DNA of 64,000 bases from Pseudoips prasinana (GCA_951640165.1 OX621255.1:30912001-30976000), one strand, 5' to 3'. Positions 10,559-20,859 are shown, counted from the stretch's first letter. The notes: generated from the sequence alone by a model not told the origin. Made by a program: numbers and translations.

Positions 10559-10840
10559 TCGTAGGAAAGTCAAAACTGTACATGGAATATTTTTTAACAA
10601 GGATACTTAGGGCGTGATTTACAATCGCTATCGAAGCTAAAAATATAGTTTTTGGAAATTTTGTCTCTTATCTGTTTGTCTGTATGTATGTCCGGGCTAA
10701 ACTCAAAAAGTACTGCATGGATTTACTTCCAATTTTACATGATAACATATAGGCTACATATTGCCACGCTATCACCTACGGGGGAGGAGCTGTGATAATT
10801 TATAAAGTTTAACGCGGGTAAAACCGCAGGGCACAGCTAG
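10559..10840 (+). mobile_element. non-autonomous Helitron, long type 1
   Basis: It starts TCGTAGGAAAGTCAAAAC and includes CTCAAAAAGTACTGCATGG and CGCTATCACCTACGGGGGAG. It ends with the hairpin CGCGGGTAAAACCGC, AGGGCACAG and CTAG, then T. Relatives are at 22107, 44898 and 46557. There is no ORF. Confidence 0.8.
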
Positions 10841-11032
10841 TTCGAAATATTTAGGTTTCTGTGTAGTCAATCATTTTTCCTTCAAAGACCGTGCTTAGGA
10901 TTCTAAGTATCTTTTAGTGGGTCTATTATATAGTCAAAGTACTCGTACGTACGTAGGTTACTTACGTAGAATTAGATAACTTCGGGATTATATAAGTTTA
11001 CAAACGATTGTATAGGTAGATCTCATAGCTAG

Positions 11033-11245
11033 ATGCACTCACCAATCCGTAAGTGATCGGCGAGGTTAAGCAACTAGGCTCGCGGTCAGTCCATAGATGG
11101 GTGACCACCAGAGTGGTTTTATTTCTGTGCGTCTCCCTGCTTCGAAGGGCACGTTTAGCTGCCTGTCCCGGGGGTAGTCATTAGACAACAAGCTTTAAGC
11201 CATGCCAGAAGCCTTCTAGGCGGCATGAACAAATCTAACACTAGG
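11033..11245 (+). mobile_element. 5S-SINE (5S rRNA-derived head), copy with clear head
   Basis: The segment GTGATCGGCGAGGTTAAGCA, CTCGCGGTCAGTCCATAG and ATGGGTGACCACC matches the 3' part of eukaryotic 5S rRNA, including the internal control region. It runs into unrelated body sequence with GGGCACGTTTAGCTGCC and CAAGCTTTAAGCCATGCC. This is the structure of a 5S-headed (SINE3-type) SINE, not a 5S gene. Confidence 0.75.
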
Positions 11246-11261
11246 GTAAAAAATAAATAAA

Positions 11262-11690
11262 ATAAAAAAGGATTATTCCCAACAAGCACAGATAATCCTT
11301 AACTTAATTTACATCTAAGACGATATAACTAATTGCTTTTAGTTTACATAATACTTAGGAAGCATGCAACATTATAAGTACTAGCTAGGAAAGGCGTCTA
11401 CCTAAGTAAATATTAAAGTAAATAATTATTATTACTGTAAGGCTCAGCGCAGACCGAGAGGAGCGCAGCGGAGAGGATTTTATTAAGGCACTAGAAAATC
11501 AACTTTAGAGCTATAGGAATAAAGTGCATATATGCTTGAACTCGCGCATTATAATGTTCAAGCATACATGCACTTTATTTCAATAATTTTAAAGTTGATT
11601 TTCTAGTGCCATAATAAAATCCTCTCCGCTGCGCTCCTCTCGGTCTGCGCTGACCCTAACGGTGATCTTCCGATAGCGCTTAATAAACTA
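11262..11690 (-). mobile_element. LINE 3' end (family H), filled by a MITE
   Basis: Read on the minus strand the sequence is GCGCTATCGGAAGATCACCG..AAGTTAAGGATTATC..TTGTTGGGAATAATCC and an AT tail. It is the filled counterpart of the copy at 57660-57870. The hairpin MITE 11441-11656 sits inside. Confidence 0.75.
11441..11656. mobile_element. hairpin MITE, PIF/Harbinger-like (TAA target duplication)
   Basis: The 216-bp element is almost one long inverted repeat; ends GGCTCAGCGCAGACCGAGAG on the left and the inverse of GGGTCAGCGCAGACC on the right. TAA stands on both sides (11438-11440 and 11657-11659). The empty site is preserved at 57687-57700. A 3-bp TAA target and a GG-starting terminus fit PIF/Harbinger; the superfamily call is inference. 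Confidence 0.85.
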
Positions 11691-11712
11691 CTTCCAATTA
11701 AATTACAACATT

Positions 11713-11974
11713 ATGACGGTCACTGTAGCCTAGTTGGTAGTGTTCCTGCCTACGAAGCTGGCGGTCCTGGGTTCGAATCCCGGTAAGTGCAAATATTTCT
11801 GTGATGAGCACGAATATTTGTTTCTAAGTCATGGATGATTCCTATGTATTTAAGTATTTATCTATCTATATAAGTCCGTATATCGTCACCCGGTACCCAT
11901 AATACAAGCTTTGCTTAGTTTGGGGCTAGGATGATCTGTGTGACATTGTCCCTAGATATTATTATTATTATTAT
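11713..11974 (+). mobile_element. SINE-1, full copy
   Basis: The head TGACGGTCACTGTAGCCTAG (A box) and GGGTTCGAATCCCGG (B box) is followed by the GATGAGCACGAATATTTG module, GTATATCGTCACCCGGTACC, ATACAAGCTTTGCTTAG and a (ATT)n tail. Confidence 0.85.
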
Positions 11975-12077
11975 CATGCGTATCGACCGGTAACCACTGG
12001 CCATACGATAATTAAGTAATTGGTAGATGTAGAAGTACTAAAATAGGAAACATGGTATGACTATGGTATGATCGATT

Positions 12078-12150
12078 TTTAATCATCATATCATAACCTC
12101 CCCCAAAGATCTCCACAATTACCAGTCTTGCGCATGCCTACTGGCCCGTC
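12078..12150 (-). repeat. RTE-1 tail fragment
   Basis: It contains CCCCCAAAGATCTCCACAAT and CCAGTCTTGCGC, the reverse of the RTE C-terminal coding end. The flanking regions 11975-12077 and 12151-12721 show no feature I can support. Confidence 0.55.
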
Positions 12151-12721
12151 AATTTAAATTTATTTGGGACCATTTAAAAAGTATTCTCTATTCTACTATC
12201 AAACAATATAATTTTCCACGGTCACGCTCACACATCACATAAATATTAACCTATCTATATAACTATATCTTACATATATTTGAAAATACGTATATTCTAT
12301 ATTCACTTAACAGTACAAAGAATATTTCGTTTGATAATTTCATAGGATTCTAAAATTGTAACGCAGGCTCACCATTTGTAATTCTTTTATGTATTAGGTG
12401 ACCAGCAATGTTGAGTTTACTGTAATTAATATTGTATAATTAAAGCTTTATTTAATGATGATTGTAAACTTGTTTGTGGTTTCAAATAAACAATAAAAAA
12501 AATATTGGCAATGTGCCAATTGGATCGATGATGTCCGCAAATTATAAACAAAGGAGAAAGGCCAAGGTCGATGACTTAGATGACAAAATATTTGGTCTTC
12601 AAATATCTTATACTCGTATGTTTGCCTTCGATCAATAATAGATAGGGCTGTGTTGTGGCGCAGATGTATCCTCCGTTTCATCCCGTGGGGGTGTAGAAAT
12701 CATCCCGATAGAATATCTACG

Positions 12722-12955
12722 AGATTATTATCTACTTACTTATCGTATGGGCAGTGGTTACCCTGATGTCAGAGTTGTTCAAGCCCCCCAGTAGGCCTCC
12801 AACATGGCTTAACGACTGTTGTCTAATGGCTGCTTAACGTGCCCCCCGAAGCACGGAGATGCTGAGAAATTAAACCACTTTGGCGGTCACCCATCTATGG
12901 ACTGACCGCGAGCCTAGTTGCTTAACCTCGCCAATAACTTACGGACCGGTGAGAT
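12722..12955 (-). mobile_element. 5S-SINE, copy
   Basis: The minus-strand head reads ACTTATTGGCGAGGTTAAGC..CTCGCGGTCAGTCCATAG. The body ends at CTTACTTATCGTATGGGCAG. It is closely related to 51700-51905 and shares its head with 11033-11245. Confidence 0.75.
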
Positions 12956-12965
12956 TATCTGGCTA

Positions 12966-13212
12966 TTTTTTTTTTATTCACGTAGACTTTAAAAAAGCGC
13001 TTGTAAATAGTCAGAACATGTTTGTAGTAATATAGTTGTATACATTATTATTTCTAGTAACAGATATATAGGTACACATTGTATGAAAACATTTATATAA
13101 TTTATTTTATTATAGCATTGATATTTAGCTCGCTCGTATCAAGTTATTGTCAAGAGATTATGTTTAATTATCTAGTTTAAGTCTAATAGTTTTACTACAT
13201 ATTGTCAATCTA
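12966..13212 (-). mobile_element. LINE-A 3' end, copy 6
   Basis: It contains CACGTAGACTTTAAAAAAGC, GTAAATAGTCAGAACATG and TACTACATATTGTCAATC. The 5' part is missing. Confidence 0.75.
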
Positions 13213-13215
13213 TGA

Positions 13216-13325
13216 GCTCCTCAAACTACCAGATAAGGCGGCAAGGTCTCTGTTAACTATGACTATCGTAATGCGATCGCCGACTCAGCTGCCAAGCGTG
13301 GCGTTTGTGGCATTACCCCGTGGCA
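13216..13325 (+). repeat. RTE-2 tail fragment
   Basis: TACTATGACCAT-like (AACTATGACTATCGTAATG), GCGATCGCCGACTCAGCTGC and CCAAGCGTGGCG follow the RTE-2 order. It lacks the (ATG)n end. Bases 13326-13556 hold nothing I can support. Confidence 0.5.
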
Positions 13326-13556
13326 ATGTAATAGGGGTGTCTCATTGGAAAAAGAAAGTAATTATTTCAACGTAATAAATATATCACACATAAATCTCTC
13401 AATACAGTGCGCACAAACTTATTCAATCGCACGAAACCCTCTCTACGCGAACTCTCACTTGTTTTGATTTTGTTTAAAAGTGACTGGCGTAGTGTAACCT
13501 ATGATCTAAGGCACCTGTTTAAATTGTATTATATAAAACAGGTGCCATTTTTCTCC

Positions 13557-13818
13557 CAGTGACGGTCACCGTAGCCTAGTTGGTAGTGCTCCTGCCTACG
13601 AAGCTGGTGGTCCTGGGTTCGAATCCCGGTAAGTGCAAATATTTGTGTGATGAGCACGAATATTTGTTTCTGAGTCATGGATGTTTTCTATGTATTTAAG
13701 TATTTATCTAACTATATAAGTATGTATATCGTCGCCTGGTACCCATAGTACAAGCTTTGCTTAGTTTGGGGCTAGGATGATCTGTGTTACATTGTCCCTA
13801 GATATTATTATTATTATA
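13557..13818 (+). mobile_element. SINE-1, full copy
   Basis: It carries the same head, GATGAGCACGAATATTTG module and ACATTGTCCCTAGATATT tail as 11713-11974, with a short (ATT)n run. Confidence 0.85.
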
Positions 13819-14004
13819 GTGTACCGTTAACTTTGACAGATATGAGATCAGAGAGACAGATCTTAAACTGACAAGCAATCCTTAATATGGGTTTCACTGT
13901 AGTCATATCTGGAATCAGTATCTCATTATTTATTTTATTTTATTTAAAACTTATGCACAAATTAATGCAATGGCGGACTTAATGGCTAAGGCATTTATAG
14001 AGAT

Positions 14005-14190
14005 AATAAAATAATAATAATAATATCCACACGGCCATCTGAACCCAAACTAAGCAGAGCTTGTACTACGCAAACCAGATAACTGCTATACTGCATATAC
14101 TACTTTTCTTTTGTAAATACATACTTACATAGATATTACACACAGACTCGGGCCAAACAGACATGTTCATGCACCCAAATATCTAATAAT
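14005..14190 (-). mobile_element. SINE-3, 5'-truncated copy
   Basis: It runs from an AATAATAATAATATCC tail through CCCAAACTAAGCAGAGCTTG and CTTTTGTAAATACATACTTA to GACATGTTCATGCACCC. The tRNA head is missing. Confidence 0.7.
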
Positions 14191-14279
14191 AATAAAGCCT
14201 CTTTATTTTATAGCTCATATTTAAAAAGAAATAAAAGATGTTAGCATTCATCAAATTATGTCAACCGAATGACATAGAA

Positions 14280-14420
14280 ATTGAAGATAGAGAGAGAGAG
14301 AGAGAGTTGCGTTTATTATATTACTGTTAGGACAAGAGAGAGAGGTGCGAGCATAAAATTTCTTTCTCTCTTTCTCTCAAAGCCAGAAACGTTTCGCAAC
14401 ACCTATATCACTACAATCTT
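14280..14420. repeat. GA/TC-rich low-complexity region
   Basis: A (GA)n run (AGAGAGAGAGAGAGAGTTG) is followed by GACAAGAGAGAGAGGTGCGA and TC-rich sequence. It resembles parts of repeat F (34515-35150, 36160-36420). Bases 14421-14577 are AT-rich with no feature. Confidence 0.45.
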
Positions 14421-14577
14421 GGGGTCTCAAGCGCACTCGCTTTTTTACTTTTAATTTACGTTATTTTATTTTATTATGTTTTATTGTATTTATTTTATAT
14501 ATTGTAAGTTAACTGAAAATTAATTGTTTATACTCTTAACTGGTAATGGGATTGTAAAAATGACTGCGGCCAATTAT

Positions 14578-14702
14578 ATACAGACGCCAGCACATCGAGC
14601 TACCCTATCAAATTTCTTTTATAGATTTTCAACTTTATCACAAAAGCATAAGGTTCACTTTTAATTGGGGAAATTTGACAGATTGGGGTAGCTTGATGTG
14701 CT
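14578..14702. mobile_element. MITE-A copy 3 (right end cut)
   Basis: The left end TACAGACGCCAGCACATCGA is intact; the right inverse stops at GATGTGCT. The core is nearly that of copy 2. Bases 14703-14994 show no supported feature. Confidence 0.75.
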
Positions 14703-14994
14703 CCGCTTCGATGTTATAACCTAAATGTGCTATGAGCAAATGATTGGTTAAAAAGAATTAAACGCGTCGCTCAACGATAACAACAATAATATGAACAATA
14801 TAAATGATGATTATGATTATGAATAATTCAGCTTGTTCAATGTTAATTTAGTTTTTAATATAAGTCTGAATATAAGAGCGACTATCTTCTATATTTTTAA
14901 GAAATTTCATATTTAATGTAGTATTTTTTAACAATATGATATCCATTTTAATTAATAATATTAATGAATTTGTGGTTATTATTTTCGTAGACTA

Positions 14995-15207
14995 GTAACT
15001 AGTAATAAAGTTCAGTATACATAATTATTTCTAGTTACATATAGATATTTAGGTAGGTACACGGATTGTTAAAACATTTATAAAAATTATTTTATAGTAG
15101 TAATGATATTTAGCTAGCTTGTATTAAGTTATTGTCAAAGAGATGTGTTTAGGTTTAATTACCGAAATTTATAGTTTAAGCTATATTTTACTACATATTG
15201 TCGAATG
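14995..15207 (-). mobile_element. LINE-A 3' end, copy 7
   Basis: It contains TATAGATATTTAGGTAGGTA, TAGCTAGCTTGTATTAAG and ACTACATATTGTCGAATGG. The terminal ACGTAGACTTT block is degraded. Confidence 0.65.
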
Positions 15208-15235
15208 GTTCTTTAACCTCTGAGCAGGAAACTAA

Positions 15236-15275
15236 GCAGGAAACAGAATGATATAAATATCATTCTGTTTCCTGC
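15236..15275. repeat. perfect 19-bp hairpin
   Basis: GCAGGAAACAGAATGATAT and its exact inverse are separated by AA. It overlaps a partial direct repeat (AGCAGGAAACTAAGCAGG). No element or terminator role is evident. Bases 15276-15542 show nothing else. Confidence 0.8.
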
Positions 15276-15542
15276 TTTGTTGTAGAGAGAACTTAAACTG
15301 CTATTTTCCAACTCCTTGTTCCTTTCTGATTCAGTCCAGACTTGTGAGATTCAACAACACAGTTGTACTGATTTCCTAGGCCTAGGACTCATCGCTCAGA
15401 AATCTATTAGCAAAAATTTTTTCATCAGTCCAACACTGTTTTAAAATAAATCATAAAAAAAACTACTGAAAAAGTGAAATCTCAATGATACTGATATTCT
15501 AATTTTTTTCAGGACATGACAGAGAAGAAAGATATGGATGGA

Positions 15543-16680
15543 AATGAAATGAAATAATGAAATTTAGACAGCACTTGGGTATTAACATACACTTGTACTT
15601 GTCAAGCTCGCAATGCAGTACACAAAACTACCACTAGTAAGTTAAACTTCCACACGCACATTACCAAAATTTGCAAGTCAGCACACAAAATTCTAGGATT
15701 TGTCATGAGGACTGCATCACAGTTCGATAACATAGGGGTTGCGAAAGTATTATACAATGCCTATGTGCGCAGTAAACTCGAGTATGGTGCTATTATTTGG
15801 GATCCTTATGAGGGAAAATATGCTCTTATGGTTGAGAGAATTCAGCGTAAGTTTGCACGATGGATATACAGGAAACAGTACGGATACTATCCCTACCTAT
15901 ACCCTTCTCTATTTGTCTCGGGTATGGTGGACATGGACACGTTGAAGTTAAGAAGGACCATGTCTCAAGTCGCGCACTATCTGTCGATAATTTATAATAT
16001 AATTGATAGTCCCCAAATAATAGAGGTTGTCCGTATCTTGGTTCCCAGAAACATATCCGCGAACTCGGAGGGTCAGGTAGCACCGCGCCGCCGCCCGAGG
16101 CTCCTAGAGCCACCCTCTGCGCGCACCGAGCGCGGGCGGCACGCGCCCACAAACCGCGCACTCCGCACTATCGGGGACATAATTGCTCAGCATCCCGAAC
16201 TGGACTTATTTGCCGATGGATTGGGTCATTTATATAATAAATTCCATATAATCTTAAATAAAATATTATAGGGACACTTAAATATTTAATTCATTCTTAT
16301 TATTTTTATTGTTACTATGACTTATTATTCTTATTGGTTTTGATATTATTCTAATTTTATATAAATCTCTGTGTAATTTAATTGTAAGGAAACTAATCTT
16401 GTAAGTGTTTTGGATGTCACATCTGTTAGCTTGTAAGATAACATGAATAAATAAATGAAATGAAAAAATGAAATGAAATGAAAAATAGCCGAGTACAGTA
16501 TTACAGTAACAAAAAGATGAATTAGTCCGTCTCTGTTTTATAATAATAACAAATTATTAAGCTATTATTTTTAAATTTAGTCTATATTAAAATAAAAGAA
16601 TTGGAGTGAAAGGCTGGTGAAAACAACCTCAAATCTCATCCAGTACCTTAATTTAAGCGACTAATACCTGAGGGAAAAAA
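15543..16680 (-). mobile_element. LINE-B 3' end, copy 3, split by LINE-C
   Basis: The tail piece 15543-15640 stops after CAATGCAGTACAC. The family resumes near 16484 with AATAGCCGAGTACAGTATT through AGGCTGGTGAAAACAACC to CGACTAATACCTGAGG. The 840 bp between belong to an inverted, plus-strand LINE. Confidence 0.75.
15643..16483 (+). pseudogene. LINE-C: jockey/CR1-type RT C-terminus, 5'-truncated
   Basis: The open frame reads KLNFHTHITKICKSAHKILG, then RTASQFDN..KVLYNAYVRSKLEY-GAIIWDPYE and ERIQRKFARWIYRK. The order FxxHIxxICKxAxxxLGF, YxxxVRSxLEYxxxxWxPY and IERIQRKF is known from the thumb/C-terminal region of jockey- and CR1-like reverse transcriptases. An uninterrupted frame runs to the stop at 16271 (the segment from Met at 15705 is 188 codons). 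The FADD catalytic box and endonuclease are absent because of 5' truncation. A 3' UTR follows and ends with AATAAATAAATGAAATG-type units. It lies inside LINE-B (15543-16680) in opposite orientation. It cannot act by itself. Confidence 0.8.
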
Positions 16681-16785
16681 TAACGATAGATAAAATATTT
16701 TCCCAGATTATTTACCTCTATTCACTATAAAAATGTATAAAATTGAAAACTATTAAAGAAACCTGATTTTGTCGATGTTTTAATG

Positions 16786-17240
16786 AAATGAAATAATGAA
16801 ATTTATTCAGCACTTGGGTATTAACATACACTTGTACTTGTCAAGTTCACAGTGCAGTACATAAACATAGTCGAATACAGTATAAAAATTACAAAAAATT
16901 TATTAGTCCGTCCGGTCTGTTTTATCAGATATATTTTCTTATATCCTAAAATAAATAACAAGTTACTTATCTATTATTTTGATTTTAGTTGTACAATATT
17001 AAAATTAAAGAATTGAAGGCAATGAGCATTTGGCTAGCGCAGAAGGCTCTTAACCAATAGCTTAAATTAAACGACTAATACCCGAGGCCACCCTTTTGGG
17101 GTTCGGGCCACAGCTCACGGGGCCGCTGAAGCAAAAGGACAGAATTCTAAGAGAGGGTGTGATCAGTTGCACGGGATCACCGATGACGCGTTAAGGGGCC
17201 AAAGCGATCCTCGCCGCTGAGGAGCCTACCCTAGCTAACC
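16786..17240 (-). mobile_element. LINE-B 3' end, copy 4 (reference copy)
   Basis: The uninterrupted minus-strand copy begins CTAGGGTAGGCTCCTCAGCG and carries CCCCTTAACGCGTCATCGG, GAGCTGTGGCCCGAACCCC and CTTGACAAGTACAAGTGTAT. It ends GAATAAATTTCATTATTTC. It defines the order used to recognise split copies. Bases 16681-16785 and 17241-17571 show no other feature. Confidence 0.8.
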
Positions 17241-17571
17241 TGCTAATGCTAACTGATAATCTTGTGATGTCGCGTGCGAATCTTTCTTCGCGTGTGAATC
17301 CAACTCGTAATTGGTCAGTGTTTTAATTGTCTCTGGCAACCCTAATAGGAACAGTAAATAATGGAAGCACGCAAGCTTTACGCAACTCTACATAGAGTCG
17401 AGATGTTTGACAAATCACGTGCGGTCAAGGTTGACGAGTGTTGTTGAAGAAATTATCTCGATAACGGCTGTATTAATATCGATCGGAATCTGATGAAAGT
17501 ATTTCTATAATTAAGTTTACAAAAATATTTGTCAATGATTAATATATTCTTATTTGCATATTTAGATATTC

Positions 17572-17822
17572 GTATGTGGTGGCGGTGGCGGCAAATATTA
17601 GAATATCTTCACCCCATCTCGTCCCGTGAGAGGTGTAGAAGTCAACCTAAGGGCATAATATCTACCAGAGGACGGGCAGCAGCTTCCTTCTGTGTACTAT
17701 AACCATTTTACTGCGATCGCCAACCCGTCCTCCAAGCGTTGGTTATGGCATATCCCCAAGATGATTTTTGCGGGAGGCTTTTGGCCAGCAGTGGACTTTT
17801 TACAGCTGTTATGATGATGATA
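17572..17822 (+). mobile_element. RTE-2 tail element, near-full copy
   Basis: It runs from GTGGTGGCGGTGGCGGCAAA through ACCCCATCTCGTCCCGTGAG, ACCAGAGGACGGGCAGCAGC and GCGATCGCCAACCCG to TGGCCAGCAGTGGAC and ATGATGATGATA. The (ATG)n tail is the RTE signature. Confidence 0.75.
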
Positions 17823-18145
17823 TAGTAAATCAAGATGTTATTAATAATATTACTATAATACACTATATTTTACCACCAAGGCATTAAATTTTACATGTTT
17901 TTCTTTTTTTAAACCATTATTAGTCATTATTAGTTATATGTTTAGCCATGAAGAAGATTGACAAAAGAAGTACCTATAGCTGGCTTGTATGAATGGTACA
18001 ACCGGAAGACCTCATAGAAAATTGTTTGATCAAATCATTTTATGGGAGTAGTCCCTCGCTCTTAGCTACAACTGCATCTCCTGTAAGCCAGGATCAACAG
18101 TGGCACTCAATAATAATTTAATTCAGAATAAATCCCATATGTGTT

Positions 18146-18195
18146 AGTTACAATGACAACTTATAAACTAGTGTTTATAAGTTGTCATTGTAACT
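18146..18195. repeat. perfect 23-bp hairpin
   Basis: AGTTACAATGACAACTTATA-AAC and its exact inverse flank the loop TAGT. Immediately after comes ACGCGGGTGAGACCGCGGGG (18201-18225), a Helitron-type 3' hairpin with a decayed CTAG (CTTG). Confidence 0.85.
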
Positions 18196-18682
18196 ATACT
18201 TGAACGCGGGTGAGACCGCGGGGCACTGCTTGTTAATTCATAAAGATGGTAATTTTTGTAAACCGTGAATACATTTTTGTGTAACAATGTATGTAACTAA
18301 ATTTAATTACTATAGTATTACGGACTAACCATTGAAATACGACCCTGGATTATATGGGCATTCTGGTCATTGTGTTTCGCGATGACCTTTAAAACTAAAA
18401 CAATAAAGTCCAAAATACCATAGAACTATGCCACAAAAGCAGTAATAACATGCAATATATTATTATCTATATCCGTCAGCTTGTATGTTGCACAAAACAC
18501 ACGAAGCTGTCGAAGGTCGGCGCCGGCGCCGTCTTTCACAAGATATTTAAAACTTTTACCTGTAATAATAATATCACGAAATTTCTTGAGGATTCTGTAA
18601 TGTTTAATATAGTTTATGGTATTATATCTCTAGTATTATGACATGGCCGTTGCCAATACACTGAAGGTTAAATACTGCAATA

Positions 18683-18850
18683 CAAGTCCTACTAATATTA
18701 TAAATGCGAAGGTTTGTGAGTGTGGATGTTTGTTAAGCTTCTTCTACACGGTTGCATACCAACGTCCCAACAGAGGTCACCCTGGTGGTTGCCATCCATC
18801 TAGAATGCTTAACTGCAGTCTAGATGGAGTATGAGGATGGAGGATGGGTG
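18683..18850. repeat. Helitron 5' end joined to 5S-SINE-like relic
   Basis: TCCTACTAATATTATAAATG with GGTTTGTGAGTGTGGATG is a Helitron start as at 33956. After TTGTTAAGC it changes to sequence resembling a 5S-SINE edge (GGTCACCCTGGTGGTTGCC). Bases 17823-18145, 18226-18682 and 18851-19017 show no supported gene. Confidence 0.4.
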
Positions 18851-19017
18851 TAGGAGATGTTTTACTCTTGCATGCAAAAACTACTTCAACGGGGTAATGT
18901 TGCCAGCTTTCAGGGCACCTTGCCCGCACGCGACGAATTAAATTCAGTTTTTATTTATATGTCTTTTATTAGTAGTGTAGTAGGAGTTTTATTTTAATAG
19001 TATCAGATAATTGTCTA

Positions 19018-19310
19018 CGAATAAGTTTAAAAGAATTATTAAAGCCAAATTGTGTAGCATATTACAAAATTTCTGATTATTTAAGTGATAAAAGTGTTTG
19101 GGATTGAGTTGTTCTGAGTCAACACACATGATTGTAATTAATCTTAAGTATATTTTATTTTAAAAAAGGATTCCTACTGAGTTTTCTGGCAGTGTTTCTC
19201 AGTAGCTGCCACGTCATGCACTGCACGGTAGGGTAAAAAAATATTCCACATAAATGTAATTTTTTTACGGAATAAATGGTTTTTGACTTTGACTTTGAAA
19301 CTATACCCTT
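19018..19310 (+). mobile_element. LINE-D 3' end, copy 2
   Basis: It shares with 27855-28150 the coding end KFKRI-(I)KAKLCS and the whole 3' UTR: GGATTCCTACTGAGTTTTC, CAGTGTTTCTCAGTAGCTGC and ATGCACTGCACGGTAGGG. It ends AATAAATGG and (GACTTT)n. It is extremely 5'-truncated. Confidence 0.8.
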
Positions 19311-19515
19311 GGTGCTTTTGCAGCTGGCTTCGTTGCAATTCTCTCGTTTTAGAGACTCTAGCCTCGATATATAAGTCTTGCGGGATCCAAGACAGTGTAA
19401 GCAATTCTCCGGGACATGCTCAGTAATTCTTAAAACGTTGGTCGATAGGTAGGGCTCTCCGATCTTGGGAAGGTGGATACGACTGCACGCAGTCAAGTAG
19501 ATATTTCCCAGAGCC

Positions 19516-19850
19516 GGCGGGCTCTGGCACGGTGCTGACGCAGCTAGAAATAAAAAACTTGAGAGGTGTCAAGGGACACCCGGATGGAATGAAGTTATTT
19601 CTTATTATTTATTATGTACAAAAAACCTGTATACACTCAACAAAAATAATCGTCGCGACACCACACTGTTCAATGCGAAATAGAAATGAAAATATCTGGC
19701 TTGCTTTCTATAAGAGAGAGAGAGACAGACAGACAGAGAAACATGCGCACGCCGCACAGCTGCAAAAAGTGTCGTGACAACTTTTCGTAAGAATTTTCCG
19801 TCTAGCCCCCCCCCTTTCACAATGCGCGATAAGGAACTTCATTCCAATAA
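19516..19850 (+). repeat. repeat G, copy 1
   Basis: It begins near AGCCGGCGGGCTCTGGCAC and carries AACTTGAGAGGTGTCAAGGG, ACTCAACAAAAATAATCG, a GA/GACA run and GCCGCACAGCTGC. The minus-strand copies at 44340-44640 and 46000-46299 keep almost the same 75-80 codon frame (including CSMRNRNENIWLAFYKRER). The function is unknown; the frame may be incidental. Confidence 0.65.
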
Positions 19851-20060
19851 TTTTTACGTTTTGTACGCCGATTATATTCGGCAAAACATAGCGGAATTAT
19901 ATTTTATATTAACACCAATGTATTGTATACCTATGTTTATCAAAACAAATAAATGATTACTGATTACTGATTACGTGGAAGGAAAGCATCTACCAACCAC
20001 GCCAGCCAGTCCGTAAATATATGAAATAAATAATATAATAATATCTAGGGACAATAATAT

Positions 20061-20360
20061 TAGGTTTTATAACAAGCTTCCTACTCAAATTACTGATCTG
20101 CCTGACACAAGTTTTAAAACACATATTAAACGTATACTTATGGCTAGGGGTTAGATAGATAGATAGAGAGAGTACACTTTATTGCACCAAAAGAAAAAAA
20201 ATATATAACTTACAAATAACCAAATACAGGTACAATCGGCGGTCTTATCGCTTTGTAGCTTAGGTTAGCTTAGGTTATTACACCACTAAAGAGTACATCG
20301 ATGACAAAGACGTCTGGCTCTCACTTCCTACCTGCACATTGCTCGCTGGAGATTTTGTAG
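20061..20360 (+). pseudogene. LINE RT C-terminal relic with inserted minus-strand tail
   Basis: 20061-20152 reads RFYNKLPTQITDLPDTSFKT followed by HIKRILMARG, the same region as IRFYNKLPSDIREMSMNKFK in LINE-D. At 20153 a (GATA)n run and the inverse of a LINE end (CACTTTATTGCACCAAAAG) intervene to about 20280. Then YIDDKDVWLSLPTCTLLAGD and a stop follow, which could be the displaced end of the frame. It is a coding relic with no activity. Confidence 0.6.
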
Positions 20361-20417
20361 CCATATAGACATGACTGATCTGCTGTGTTACGTGAACTAT
20401 CTGTAAATTATTGCTAT

Positions 20418-20690
20418 CATATACTTAACTAGCTTTTGCCCGCGACTTTGTTCGCGTGGAATAGTGACTTCCGGCAATAACGGCTTTAATGCCCTAAGTG
20501 AGTATACATATCTTCAATTCAAACGCAGAGCTCATTTTGTTGATTTTTGAAGAGTTCCCTAGAATATCTTCCACATTTCATTTTTGAAGAGATCCCGCGA
20601 AATCGGGAACTATGTGGGTAAAACCAAAAATCTGCCGGAAGTCACTATTTCGAAGTGAACGAAGTTGCGGGCAAAAGCTAGTTTATCTAT
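20418..20690. mobile_element. inverted-repeat element with Helitron-like ends
   Basis: ACTAGCTTTTGCCCGCGACT..GTGACTTCCGGCA (20426-20476) faces its inverse at 20634-20682. Both ends carry CTAG next to a GC-rich stem (GCCCGCGACTTTGTTCGCG). Two Helitron 3' ends in opposite orientation would give this picture, as would a MITE. Confidence 0.6.
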
Positions 20691-20859
20691 ACTCCGTTAG
20701 AGCATATTCTTTGTACTAAAAGTTGTATTATATTATATTTTCATACCTTTTTACTATTTATTTACATTTTTCCAATGAATTTTCAGTACTGAATTGATGC
20801 CGACTCTTCACCAATAGATGGCGCTATTTTATTTTTTATTTTATTTATTGTAATAAAAA

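Noticed and set aside
11033..11110. 5S rRNA gene
   Set aside because: Only the 3' part of 5S resembles the rRNA, with mutations, and the rest is a SINE body.
19155..19496. 113-codon minus-strand frame (and an overlapping 76-codon frame)
   Set aside because: The last third is antisense to the LINE-D 3' UTR. The upstream part (with WIPQDLYIEARVSKTREL in one frame) is not recognised and has no splice or repeat support.
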